A stretch of 64,000 nucleotides of DNA, taken from positions 31,347,059 through 31,411,058 of the forward strand of contig NC_066313.1 of assembly GCF_022539315.1 (NCBI RefSeq), written 5' to 3'. This DNA comes from Serinus canaria (Eukaryota; Chordata; Aves; Passeriformes; Fringillidae). Below the pieces are notes generated by a model. It was not told where the DNA came from. It was given only the letters and a program-made list of their open reading frames with translations, and did no database searches. Both the position numbers and the translations under genes were made by a program. Below are positions 36,426 through 49,415 of the stretch, one piece after another; within the stretch, counting starts at the first letter, position 1, and every line of letters begins with the position of its first letter.

Positions 36426-39400
36426 AATATAAAGGTAAAGTGAGAAATTTCATATAACCTTTTATTATGACTGTGTTACCAGCTGCATCAATAAACAGAA
36501 AATCCCTCTGCTGAAGTTAACAGCATAATACATCCTGATCTGCAATTATCTCACACGAAAACTGTCAGCAGGTCCCCAGAAGATACTCTCTGAAGTAGTA
36601 CATTTATTAAGGATAAAGACATGCAGCATAGGTTTTCATCTCCTTTCACTGAGGTTTTCTTTTTAACTTATTTCCCCACAGTATTAGAAATCTTGTATTT
36701 AAAGACACTATAAGATCACAGGCCAAGTTGTTAATGGTGGAATTTTACATGCAATCCCCATCTCTGAAAGTAAACAGATAAGCTTCAAATCTTTAAATAT
36801 TTTTATGGTTTTTACTAATTGAAAAAGAAAGATAATATCTAAAGATATTTTCTATTTCATTTAGCAGGGTTGCAACAATGGATTTCAATCTTTTATAAAT
36901 CATTCTTATTAATTATTACAGCTCTACAGCAAAATCATTGTGAAGGATCTAGTGTTTAGTTTGGTCCTATCAGGAAGCTGCAACTGAATATAAATTTATT
37001 TTTTAAATAATTTAAAAATTAATATATCAAGGTTTTATCTTGATGATACTTCCCACTAAAAAGATAAAAACTTTAAAAAAAATGTATCAGCTGTCAAAGT
37101 TTTAGCGAGCAGACGGAAATTTTAATAGGACTGTACATTATGTTATCAAAAAAAAAATTTATCATTCTTGCCAAATCAGACATCTTTTGTAACAACTACC
37201 TTAAAATTATTAAATTTGTTATTAAACGTTATACCACCTATGGGTACAATTTCTAAAAGACCCAGGACAAAATCTATTGGACTGGCAAATCTAAAGTGCC
37301 AGCCCTTCACTGCAAGAATACTGCAATAAATCCAAATAGTTCAAATCAAATAAAAAATATATGGTGACTGCACACCCCAATTGTCTCTGAATTTCATCAC
37401 GTATCTAAAGACAGCCCTTCTTAGACTCTCAGAAGGGAAAGGGATCCAGTACTGTGGAGCCCTCAAGAGATGCCGTGTACTACAGCTCCTGTACCTTGTT
37501 TTGTAAACAACACTGGAATATTTTCAAATCAAAGTCATTCATCTTTCAACATTTCATCCAAAATATGAAAAAATGGCAATTCTGAACAATGACATTGCCA
37601 GTATTTTCACCTACCCTCTTTGGCTGCAATCTGCCTGGAGCATCCAAATGATATCTGGTACTTCAGCAAATGGCAGGGATAAAAATGGGAGAGGAAATAA
37701 TGAGTAGAGCACAGCTGAAGGTCAGCCCGTATACACTCTTCCCTGGCATTGGCTGCTGGAGGAGCCAGTTCAGATGTTTCCATGAACAAACACAGGAAAA
37801 GCAGATGGCAAAGACCTCAGGGCAGAGACCTTGCCTCACAACATAACACATAATTGCACAAACTCACATGAAATGCGTACAACAAGTAAACATTTCTCAA
37901 GACCTCTGCCATTTCTGATGATTATCTCTGTCTGTAGAGAGTACTGAGTTTTCACCGCTAAAAATGTTCAAAGCCTCCTTGAATGGGTCTGACCCTCCCC
38001 TTTATTAGATGGGTTTTTTTTATACCAGTGTTATTCAGTTCAGCACTGTGCTTCTACAGATTTCAATTATTTTTTCTGAGACCCCTCTGTGCTCAAGAGA
38101 TTATAAGAAAGAAATACAAGCATGCAATTAGAATGCTGAATGAATGAAACCTATTTTGATATTTTGGTCCAAATGAGCCTTTCTTGCCATCATTCCAGAG
38201 AATGAACTGCCTCTTAATGTTTGTTAAATGCCACTGAGAGAGCACCCTATCTGTAGCTTTATATAACAGAGTGTCAGAATTATTTAATATTTCAAAACTT
38301 TCTGGAAGTCATACTGTGGCTGAGTTTCTCAAATAGATTTTTGACAAAGTATTTCAGAGTTATGTGCTAAAACTATATTAAGCTACCTGCTCTGGAGTCT
38401 GCCATCATTGACTGGTTCTGCCACGTGCTCACAGATGATGACACATACTAGACCTCATCAGCTACACAATTTTCTGCACAACAAGGAGATTCAAAAAGCA
38501 AACAAAATTGAAGATGAACAAGTATCAAAAGAGACAGGGCAGGTGGAAGGTATTCTTTAGCCTTGAGGATAACAGCAACAGCAAAGATTTAGATGTCAGA
38601 TGAGACACTATCAAAGATGATCTGGACTCATAAAAGAGATCTATGACAGACTGAAACTCAGTATGGGAGGCTGGAATTGTATTCACTTGTCCATTTGGGC
38701 AAATAAGAGTGCATTTGCTGCAGTCTATTAATGTTCACATTACTGAAATGGGAAGTCTGATTCACAGAGCTACTTTTAACAAGGCAGATAGTTCATCTTA
38801 TGTATCATTCCCTCAGAGTTATCAGAACCATGTCTTTGCCATCAGATCCTTCCTATTTACTACTATAATTATGTTTGCAAACAGTGAATCAATAGGAAAT
38901 TGTTGTTCTTTTTCAAAAGCATTTAATCAAGCCAAGATATGAGACATTGACCCTAAATGAGTTTGATCCTACTACCTTAAATTTTATCTTGCTACACAGG
39001 CTGCAATTTTGCTCGTTATTTCACATTCATAGAAACAATGTGAATAATTTTTTATTAATTTTTGTGGTAAAGACCCCAACAGAAAATGAGCTCTATGAAC
39101 ACTTGGACAGATGGAAGAGACCTAGATGGGAAGAAAATCTAGGAAGGTGGAGTCATATGTCCAAGAGATGAAAACACAGTTAACTCTACATCAAAAGAGG
39201 GAAAGTGAGCTAGAGGGCTGTCTTTCTTTAACTATTTTTTCCTCCCTTTTGTTGTCAGATTAGATTTTTTTTTTCCATCCCACTTGCAAATAGAGAAATA
39301 AGGGGATATGTGTATACAGTCTTTAAAGTAGCTCAAAAATATCTTGGGCTATATGAATTTAGGAAAAAATCTTCTAAACTGAATTTTTGCCTTGATCTAA

Positions 39401-40492
39401 TACTGAAACCCTCACAAAATTATAAGATACAAAATAATAAAATTATATAACAGTCACTACAAATATATAGGGCCTATAATCCTTTACAAGGGTAGCTTGT
39501 AAGCTAGAGTAGCTTAAACTGTTTTAACAGATCTGTCTCTTTTTACAAAAGACAATGTTATGTGATGACATAAAAGTTTCATTACAGCAAATTTGAAACG
39601 GCCCAGTGAATTATGCAGGCCAGACCAAAATTCTTCCAGTAAAAGTTTTATAATGCCATCCTGCAATTTGCTTAAGCGTCACATTTTATATAAAATCTGG
39701 TTTATAATATTTTTATTAAGTCTTTAAAAAAGGTATTGGAAAAATAATTTGTGCTTTTATGCCTATAAAATCCAGTCTACCTTGATGTCCTGCATCTAAC
39801 TTAACTCTCCATGAGAAAAAATAATGAATTGTTTTTTATTAAATCCCACAGGAAAGACTTAAAAATATTTACACTAGATTTTAGTCTGTCTTTCTGGTGT
39901 AAATACAGAAGTCAACAGAAAGATGCTGGTGAGGAATTTGAAACAGAAAAGGATCAGTCCTTTCTAATATAAATCAAAATGTCACTACTGTTTTAAGGTT
40001 CAATATTTCATCATCTGCCAGTTTTCTACATAAATGCTGCATGGCACTTGATGTGGCTGAAAAGCTGAAATTCCCAGCTCAGAATGTGTATTTCTAACCC
40101 TGACAATTCTCAAGAGATTGAACCTTAAAATTGTCAGTAGAACAGGGCTGAATACTGCATTACTACAACCTTAAGCAATATAATTGCCAAGCTCTACTTT
40201 CAGTAGACCCACAAGTGAGATGAGAAAAAGGGAGCAAGGAATAGAAGAGGATAAAAAAAGACTAAGAAAAAAACCTACAACCAACCCCATCCCCATATTA
40301 AAAAGTCAGGAGATTTGTTTTGAAAATCTGAATTATTTCTTCACACCTACAACTGTGGTGTATTTTAATAGGGGAGGTACAGTCAGGAAAAGGGGCAGAA
40401 GTTGTGTAGGTTTCTAGGAGTAGCAATATATTCATTTGTTTTATTTTTTTACTGTTCAGGCATTAAATTATGTAAAGCAATACATTATAGAG
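36426..40492. other. Unique AT-rich sequence, no gene seen
   Basis: No transposon was found. The part at 36900-37330 is very AT-rich but not repetitive. It contains homeodomain-style words (TTAATT, ATTAAA) and a CAGCTGTCAA box at about 37089-37098, so it is a possible conserved regulatory element, not testable from a single sequence. Open frames near 37607-37851, 38709-38942 and 38947-39171 show no known domain. Confidence 0.5.
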
Positions 40493-40889
40493 AGAGAACA
40501 GGTCTTATGAGGAGCAGCTGAAGGAGCTGGGTTTGTTTAGCCTGGAGAAAAGGAAGCTGAAGGGAGACCTTATCTCTCTCTATAACAACCTGAAAGGAGG
40601 TTGTAGCCAGGCAGGGATTGGTCTCTTCTCCCTGGTAGCAAGTGACGTGACAAGAGGGAACAGCCTCAAATTGCACCAGGAGAGGTTTAGATTGCATAGT
40701 AGGAAAAATGTCTTCATGGAAAGGGTCAAACACTGGAAGCCCAAGGAAGTGGTTAAGTCACCATCCCTGGAGTATTTAAAGAGGTGCTGAAGTGGCACGC
40801 GGAGACATGGTTTAGTGGTGGGCTTGGCAGAGCTGGGTTAAGGGTTGGTGATGATCTAAAAGGTCTTTTCCAATACGATTCTATTATTC
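40493..40889 (+). mobile_element. CR1 LINE fragment with an open 85-codon ORF2 C-terminus
   Basis: The frame 40533-40790 stays open and reads [20 protein letters not shown], then a GLFS block, [19 protein letters not shown], a RVKHW block and a SPSLE end, which is the ordered C-terminal part of CR1 ORF2 after the reverse-transcriptase domain. The 3' untranslated region follows (GGGACATGGTTTAGTGG-like, GATGATCTAAAAGGTCTTTT) and ends in the degraded GATTCTATTATTC tail. The 5' end is truncated, and the missing reverse-transcriptase core and endonuclease make it inactive. With its reading frame unbroken over 85 codons, it is among the youngest CR1 copies in the window. Confidence 0.96.
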
Positions 40890-43800
40890 AATATTTATAC
40901 ACTATAGTTCAAGACTGAATTGAGAAAAAAAAAAAGGCAGAAAATATTTACAATTTTTTAATGCTCTTTTGATTTGTTTTTTTTTTTTTTTTCTAGCTAG
41001 AATGCTACATTTAGTTATAGATTTCTATTGAATTGACTTTTAGGGTAGGATCTCCCCTACAAGAATTTATTTTAATGCTGGATTTGTTTCATTTTTTGGG
41101 ATTTTAGGTTTTTTTCTGTGATAATGGGAGGAAAAAATGTGGTTTGTGGAGATCCAGAAATTCTCTTGGTTTGGAGGCAGAGTTGCTGCATTCTGATTAT
41201 GACTGTTTGAAATTACTTTGGAACAAAACAAATTTTTCCTTTTAACACAACTTTGGGTGTTTGTATTTGCATACATGCTTATGGAAGAGATTTGGAAGAG
41301 CAAACTCTGCCACCTACACTGAAGTTTCTGTGTCCACACTGACCAGGCAGCTAGCCAGCAGTCACAAGTGATCAGTTCTTTTGACAAAGCCAGAAAAGAA
41401 ACAGCTGCTCAATAATGCTGAGAATTCAGGGGAGTATATGCTTTGTTTAGAGCACAACATATCTGTGATATTAACACTGCATTGCAAATTCACGACTGCT
41501 GCAAATGCCACAATATGGATGGACTCCAAGTCCTAGATGGTTACATGAATTCAGCTTGAGATTCAGCAGCACAAGCAACTTAGCAAAATAAAAACTGAAT
41601 TTAAAAAAGGGAAAATGTGATCACAAACCTAAGCTAAAACAGTTCATTGCTGATCAGAATTAATTCAAATGAAAATGTATTATATTACAGCCACTAAACA
41701 AAGACTGTGAACATCCTGGATGTATTTCTGCATTAAAAACCAAACAGCAAAAAGCATGTGTGAGTGAAGAATGCATCTGGTTTGTAGCTAGCTCTTAAAT
41801 TAATAAATCAACCGTAACACAATTGTGACTTCTACCTGAACGACAGCTCCAATTAATTTTGTATTGGTTCCCAGTGCAGAGGTGAGGTCAAGGTATCTTT
41901 TGGCTGCATTCCTAAATTTAAACACGGGACAATCTCATCCGTCTGGTTAAAAGTAATCAATACTAGCAATTTATCATAATTTGTTTTGCAGTGCACACTT
42001 GTGCTGTTTAATCAAGTGTCTTGCTTGATTTGTCTGCTCACAGTTGCATGAAAAGCATTCACTGAGCATGCCCAATACATTTTTCTTTTCCACACAGCAT
42101 CACTACAGTGCCTATTGCCCACTGATTCATGCTCCAAACGAGTTGTGAGATGACTTATGCATATTGGCAAGGAGTAGAAATGAGACACTGCCACCCTAAA
42201 GATCTCATGATAAATGAATCATTCTTGGCAGCAGGTTCTCTGATGAAGTAAAAACCACAACACAACAACAACCAACAGCAAAAACAACCAACAAAAAAGT
42301 CAACAAGAAAATAAAGAAGAAAAAAGTCACTAACTCCCCCAAAAAACAGGAGTTTGATTAACAACTTCCTTATATTAAATATAAATCAATCTTCAATGAG
42401 ATTTAATGGTGGAGTAGCCTAGTTATCTTAAGTCAAATTTATGACCTGTGACCTTTTACAGTCAAAGGGCAAATGCATCATTTCTTGTTAGGACATATTC
42501 AGTTAATTGTATATAAATTATGTACAGTATATAGACTAAGCAGAACAGCAGTTGGCTTAGCTCTTTAATGGAATGGCCAAAGGGCATGATAGCCAACACA
42601 GGAATTTAACTATTTGTGTCCCAGCTCAGAGTCAGGGAGTTAGGCACAGCATCACCTATTTCATCTCATTTCTCCTGAAGTTCCCTGAAAGTAGATCTAT
42701 ATCAAGGATGCCTCAGAGACAGTGGGATGATGTCCAGTTTTAAGTCTTGATGGAGGATGATAATTCTCTTGTAAATCTTTTGGGTCTGGGCTTCTTTGGC
42801 ATGGAAGCTGAGATATGGGAAAAGGAGAAGGGTGGATAATCTGGTATTGCCCTGATATGAATTGTGGACCTAGGCAGGATGCATTGCTAGATCTAGGAAC
42901 ATGTAAGATGAGGTTCTGTTAAAGATATAACAAGGAAGGAAGGCTCCTAGGATGAAGCAGCTCACTCCTAAAAAACTGAACAGCCATCAGCTCCCAGGAG
43001 AATAGTTGTTATCCTTTAGTATGAAAGGCAAGCCTGTCTGACCTTTTGTGGTTAGTCTGTTGGATATGGTTTGTTTGAGGTACTTTTTCATTCAAGTTAC
43101 AGGAAGCTCGTGTGCTAAAGGAGTAGCCTACAATCACTCCAACAAAACCTGTGTAACTGAGGTTTTGCAGGGGACTAGAAGCTTTTTTGTTTAGGGGGCT
43201 CATTCTTCAGGACTTAGTGATGTGTCTGGGCTCAATGTTTGCCCATGCACTGAGAGCTGTGCTACACACCTAGGAATTGAAAGCAGCTGCAGTGGTGGTG
43301 GATGGGATATACAAAAACATCCAGAATTGTGAATTGGCTTCTCTAATACAGGGGTCCCAGCACTGTTAGCCATGAAACTACAAAATACTCCAAAAAATGG
43401 GATTGTACTTCCATGAGCAGGGATCTCTCCTGTAACAGCCTCAAGCACACTGTGGAAGTGGGCCAAGAGAATCAGGAAGCAAAAATCTTCACAGGAACCC
43501 ATCAAAATCCAGTTTTTCCAGTATTTTTATAAAAATTTTTACATTTTTCCTATTTGCCAGTCCACCTTGCTCTAAGCTGTTTTTCTGGTGGGGTGATTTT
43601 TTTTTAAACTCTCTCATAGATTTCTGAGAAAGAGTAATTTTCATTTTCTTTTTATGGGTTTCATATTTTTGGAAAAACAGTTGTAAAAAAGAGGTAAAAC
43701 CTCAATAGACACCACTCAAGTCTATGCATTCCTTCTGTGTAGTCATTTTTCTAAGTTTCCCAGTGTCCCCTTGCTTTAGAGAAGGATGCTTGTCTATGGC

Positions 43801-46722
43801 ACTGTGCCATCAATGTTTTCATTCTGAAACCCATCCAAGGTCAATACAGTTCTAGTCTGGAAATAAATATGCTATATTTTAGCCTCCAAAGCTAATAAAC
43901 ACAAACTACTTCTTTACTTACATAAAAGAAACAGTAAATTAGGGCACAGAGTATGGAAAGAATTTGCAAGCATCTGAGGAGATATAACTTCATTGAAGAA
44001 AGGTAATTATACTATATTATCATGATGAAATTTTGCTTTCAATAACCAATGTGTTTGCTTTTTTACCTGCTCTAAATGCTACACTGAGGTCAAAACAGAA
44101 TATCAGCTATACCCCTGGCTGGGAACTAGAAAATCAGCAGGACATTGCACTTAAATCTTCCTTCCATTCCTTTTCTTTGTCACTTAGATCTGAAACTATT
44201 GTAAATCATTCAACTTCTTTTGTCTACATCTAAAAACTGATTTTAACCAAAAATCTTACAAAAGCATTACTCTAGGTTTTCATACGTGTGTCAAGCTTTA
44301 TAAAATATATTTCTGATTCCAATATTTTGAGGAAATTCATAATTTAAATACCTGAACAAGACTTGTAGCAACCCACTGTTTTCCATCATGACTATGTGAT
44401 GTCTGAAGTCCAAGAGTAATGTGAGGGTGTTAAGCCATAGTGACTCCTTAGAAACACTGAGTCTACAAATTGGGTGAATTTCATGTAAAAATAGGAAAGC
44501 TCAATACATCTAGAAGGGCTGAAAAAATCCCCCCAAGAAAGCACATATTTTATATTTGTATTAGAGCTTAAAAATTCTGAGGTTGAGCAGTGAAAAGAAA
44601 GCTCAGAACTTCTCAGGAACCGATGAAAACATGTCTATGACAGAGTGCTATAAGGATGATTTTACAGATTAGGCTTTTATTTCATTATTAGATTAGGTGA
44701 GAAAAACTGAGCTCTATGAAAAGCAGATAGCATCCATGATTTAGAGAAACAGACCCTTGCATAAGGCAACACTAGAGATTGCCTGTTGGATTGCAGTCAC
44801 AGCCACTGAACACTTCACAGCAGTAAGGAAATTAGGGCAGGGAACTGCAGGCAAGGAGTTTATTATTTTTGTCCAGATGTGTACATCTTTTCTGATAGCT
44901 TTAAAGGAAAGAAGGATTTTTTTCAGAAGACTTTGCAAATTTTTTTTTTCCTTTCCATTTCAGTCATTTAGAGCTGAAGTGTGAAACCAAAGCTTCCAGA
45001 GAGTTGGAGATTCAATAAAATTGTATAGACTCAGTGGTCATTTCCAGACATGAGAAATTTGTGGGCTAGGGGACAGCATCCCAGTTCATGCAGAGATAGC
45101 ATCCCAAGTGCCTACCCAAAACAGGCTGCAGGTCATCTAGGGATGGTTCCTGGAGCCTGCTGAGATCTGGAGAACATGAAAGCTACACAGTGGACTGAAG
45201 TCCAAACACACCTCTGTCAGCCTCTGTCCAGGAGGGCCTAGTCTATGGCAGACCTTCTAGGGCAAAATTCTTCATAATTTAGTGCATTTTCTACCCTATC
45301 GACTAAAACGTGCAGAGGAGACTGGCTTCTGTTGTGGTCCATCTTGAATGACAGCCAGGCCTCTCATTTCTGCCAGTGATGCTAACTCCCAGCAACACAC
45401 AGCCAAGCAGCTTCTACCAATAAACATGCAGTGATGGGCAAAGGTTCCCAGGCTGTACTAGCAAAGGAGCAGTTTCTGTAAACAGCTTTTTTTCAGTCCT
45501 TTCCATTCTGCCTCTTAGCTTAGACCAGAAATAGCAAATAGGTTCACCATGCAAATAAAATAAGGCAGCATACCTCATTTTAGTTTGAAACCTACACCTA
45601 CAGTTGAAAATGAAGATACAATCTGGAATGGTGGAGTTTTTAAGTCTGCACCAAAATGAAAACATAAAGCCATTTTCCTTTGTAGTTGGCTTTCTCTTTA
45701 TAGATACAAGACCTCTGTGAAGCCAAGTGAGAGTTTTTCCATTTCAGTGGGCTTTAGATTATATCCATAATACACTGAAGGAGCATATGCCCTTTATAAG
45801 AGAGGGATAAAAGCAGCATCCACAGAGCAAGATGACAGGGTATGACTGCAGGAATTTTTGTGCACAATGCATGCTTTTCACTATTACTTCATCATTCTTA
45901 TAATCAGAACCGCAGATGATATGGAAAAGATGTTTTCACTGAGGACATAACACTAAGCATAAAATCAGAAGACAATAGCTTTATAATAAAATTTAAATGG
46001 CCTATACTACACCCAAGAAGGGGTATATTTTCAATAATTTCTCTTTTAGATATGTTTCTTCCTCTAGGTTTGAGCACTGTTCAAACAAAAGATTCAGAAA
46101 CTGACACTGCATGTGGTTACTACCAATCAAGGGAATATGAAATGCAGTGGACTTCAGTAACAAAGCTCACCAAAGATTTGTACTCATCTGTGTTTATGTC
46201 TGAGCCAACAACCTGATGAACAGTGATTGAATCATTATTTCGAGATATTTCTCTCAATATCTTTTGAAGCCCTGACAAATAAATTATACCATGCAGGTTT
46301 CTGAGAACTTCAGTGCTTTGGAAGTGAAAATCATATTGAAAGAATGCATCATAGAAAACAGAGGAATATATTTGGATCCAAATGCAGAAGATTAGTAGTA
46401 ACTTGGGTAGAAAAAAGGAATATTACTTTGGAAGCCACATTACCAGTAGATTGAAAAGCTCTACCTAACTGCAATGCAGGTTCAAGCAGAGTAAAATAAA
46501 TTTTTACTTTTTCAGTTTTGTTCTGATTTTGTTCCTCAAGTTCATCAATATTTGCCCCATTCACTACAACCCTGTGAACTGTGCCTTTGAGCCAGTTCTT
46601 CATGCAGCACACAGTGAGTTCCCTCATCCTGCAGCTGGACAGCTTGTCCAGAGGATGCTGTGAGGAACAATGTCCAAATCTCACCAATTCTCAGAAAACC
46701 TAGATCCACTGTCACTTGTTGT
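40890..46722. other. Unique AT-rich sequence, no gene or transposon seen
   Basis: This is the longest stretch without a recognised element. It holds poly-A (40928-40939) and poly-T (40977-40994) runs and an A/C-rich T-free tract (42250-42299). GC-richer parts (42600-42980, 43010-43500, 45050-45420) have no recognisable coding or transposon motif. Open frames up to 112 codons occur (for example complementary 46349-46687) without known domains. Confidence 0.5.
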
Positions 46723-47987
46723 CAAGTTGTCAAGGTTTGAGCCTGGCACAATGCCAGTGCCCCCACGAGAACACCTACTTCCCTGGCACCTACTGTGAGA
46801 TATGATCAGAGACAGAGCAAAGCAGGCTCCAACTTAAGGTTAAAAGGAAAAAAAACATTTATTAACCTACAACTACAAAGGAAGACACACAAAACACAAT
46901 AGAACATAAGATGAAAACCTTCCAAATTCTTCCTCCTCCCCCCACCAAATTCCCAATTCCACTGCCACCCTTCAGATAATCGATTCTCAGTCCCTCGAGA
47001 AGAGAGGAGTCCCTCTTGCGCCACACACCTTCCATGTCCAGTGCTCTCACCACTGCACATGGATCAGAGCTGCTTCTAGGGTTTTTCATTTTAAGGATTC
47101 TTTGACCAGTTCCAAAGGGAGCACAGTCCCTCTCCTTTTGGGACACCTGTCCCCCCCAAATTTCATCCCCTGGGACCGAGGGGTCTCTTGAACAGAGATC
47201 ATCTTCTTCTTCTTCTCTTCTTCGAAGCGGAGGGCACCACCACCACCCTCCTCACCCGTCGTCTCTGTTCACACTCCTCCACATCACTGCACTCTCTTGG
47301 CTCTGAGCCATTGCCTCCCCATAGAACGCAGTCTCTGTGGCACAGAAACACCCGTGGTTCTGCCGTGGCTACACAAGAAAAGTCCAGCCCAAAGCCACTC
47401 CATCATCTCCTCCCACCTAGAATTTTCCTCAACATCTTCTCAATCTCAACAGCTTCTCAATCTCATCAACTTCATGAAGACTCAGCTTTTGCAAGGTTCC
47501 CATCTTCCTCAGAGGGGTTAAAAGTCCCAGGCTCTGCCAGTTTACTTCGTCAACTCCCACGCCTGGCTGCCCTGCTGGGCACCCCCCCCTTCTCCTTCAC
47601 GCCGGGCCACTATCACAGGCACCGGCTCTGTCTCTCTCTCCCTCTCCGGGGGGGGGAGGGGGGGGGAAATGGAGGATGGCTGCCCGAAGCCCTTGCAATG
47701 TTCTCCTCCACCCTTGGGCCCAGGCCTGGTCTACCTCTCTCTCTCTGGCCACATGGCTCCCCTCCCCCCCTGCCCAGCTCGGCCGGGCAGGGGGGAGTCT
47801 GCTCAGTCTCAAGCGGGACTCCAAGAGGAAGTTCCCCTGGGAGATCACAGCTTTTAACCCCTGTGTTCTCAGAGGCGTATCCATGCCCTCAGTGGACAAA
47901 CCAGGTGCCAATATTAAATCTGAACACTGATTGGCTTGCCCACACCATCACAAAAAACTTCATTTCCTCTTAAACCACGACACAAGT
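46723..47987 (-). mobile_element. ERVL-like solo LTR, 1255 bp, with a perfect 5-bp target-site duplication
   Basis: The LTR runs from TGTCAAGG at 46728 to CCACGACA at 47982, that is TGTC...GACA ends that are near inverted repeats. It is flanked on both sides by CAAGT (46723-46727 and 47983-47987). A 5-bp duplication is typical of ERVL integrases. Orientation is minus: on that strand AATAAA lies about 125 bases from the 46728 end, followed by a T-rich run and the U5-like end, while the 47982 end opens TGTCGTGGTTTAAGAGG and a CCAAT box follows about 50 bases in. No internal viral sequence lies next to it, so it is a solo LTR left by recombination. It is GC-rich, keeps many CpG sites and has G9AG9 at 47648-47666. 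The plus-strand 261-codon frame (47188-47973) is antisense to the LTR and is not considered a gene. Confidence 0.93.
46855..46862 (-). terminator. Polyadenylation signal of the solo LTR
   Basis: AATAAA on the complementary strand (within plus-strand TTTATT, about 46857-46862), followed downstream on that strand by a long T/G-rich run. Its place near the U5 end is what fixes the LTR orientation as minus. Confidence 0.7.
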
Positions 47988-49415
47988 GTAATTCATGTTA
48001 GCCTTAAATATGAAATAATAAACTTGGTGAAAGAGAATGAATTTGCTTTTCTCTCCATCACCATAACACACCTGATTGATTTTGGGACAGGTTGAGGAAA
48101 AAGGACAGACCATATTTGCTTTGGAAAGGCTTGCACAAACATAACTCAATATGCCCAAGACACCTGTGAGGACAGGCCATCCTGGAGTAGGGAAGAGCTG
48201 CCCTGCTGAACTCTGACTAATATAGACCTGGGGTTTGGAGGTTCTGCTGCAGTCCCATGTACAATGATGCTGCTTCTTCTGGGTACTGCAGTATGATGAT
48301 GCAAGATATTCCTTCTCAGAAGGGAACATGGACACGAATCTGGTCCTTCTCCTGCATAAAGGTTTCTCCCTTTTGACACCAAGGATGAAATTCCCTTAGG
48401 ACATGTGTGTTTGCCTAAATGGTTTTGGCAATAATTAAATATCATTTATAGATCATTGTCTGTACCATGCCTTCAGGACATATATATGCAAAACAGATAA
48501 GCTCTCATATACTGGAAATTATGGGTCTTAGCTTTAGCTAGATTCTGTATCTGGTAACTGCACGTGCTTTCCAACTTACTTTTTTCTCCCTTGAAATTTC
48601 CTAACACTCCTTGGTAAACTTATTGAACACACTAATTGTTTCTTTAACTAAGAAGTTACTACACTAAAGTACAGATCCAAGAGTCGTTATTTTTCCCTTC
48701 TTTTTTAGTATTTTTTAGTATTTGTATTTTTATTTAGTATTTTAGTATATATTCTAGTAGTAGACCTAGAACTGACCTCAAGCATCCTGGTTGGATTTCT
48801 CTTTGAAGTACAGGTCTTTTTGCTTACTATTAGGCAAGTACATAAACTAATATGTACTTCAATTTCCTCACACACATAGATTTTTGCAGGCAAGAACCTC
48901 AGATTTTCATACTTTTTGTCATTTTTATTTTCTTTTAGTTACAGTCTTTCAAAGTAAAATAAACAATGTCATAACAAAAATACAAAACTTTGCACTGACT
49001 GCTTTCCTGAACACTCTCCATTAGACATCAGCTCCACACTTGAGAGTAGCTCCCAGTGACTCTTTGACTAAAACCTGCCAAACACCAAACTAATAAGTGA
49101 GAACTTCAGGGAGAAGTGGCAGAGTCTGTATTAGGAACTGGGATTCATGTAAAACAGTGGGTTTGAACTATTTCAGGATCAGCACTGAGCTGAGAAACTC
49201 CCAGATATTTGCCAAAAAAAAAAGAGAATGCAAAACTGAAAGAAAATAAAACCCCAAGCCATCCTAAACTAAGGCATATTCTTAAAGAGCAGAAGTGGAA
49301 ACAACTACACTACTTCAGATTTCTTCCTTGCCTACTAGGATATTACCTGGAAGTTCTCCTAAATCTCAGTAAGGCAAATGTCTTGGAAACGAGTGGTGAA
49401 AAAAACCGTGTTCCT
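47988..49415. other. Unique sequence with a TTTAGTATT-rich tract
   Basis: The interval 48704-48757 contains imperfect repeats of TTTAGTATT/TTTTAGTA. The part at 48140-48440 is GC-richer and open on the complementary strand in two frames (121 and 99 codons) without a known motif. It could be an unrecognised retroviral or LTR piece next to the solo LTR, but I cannot support that. Confidence 0.45.
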
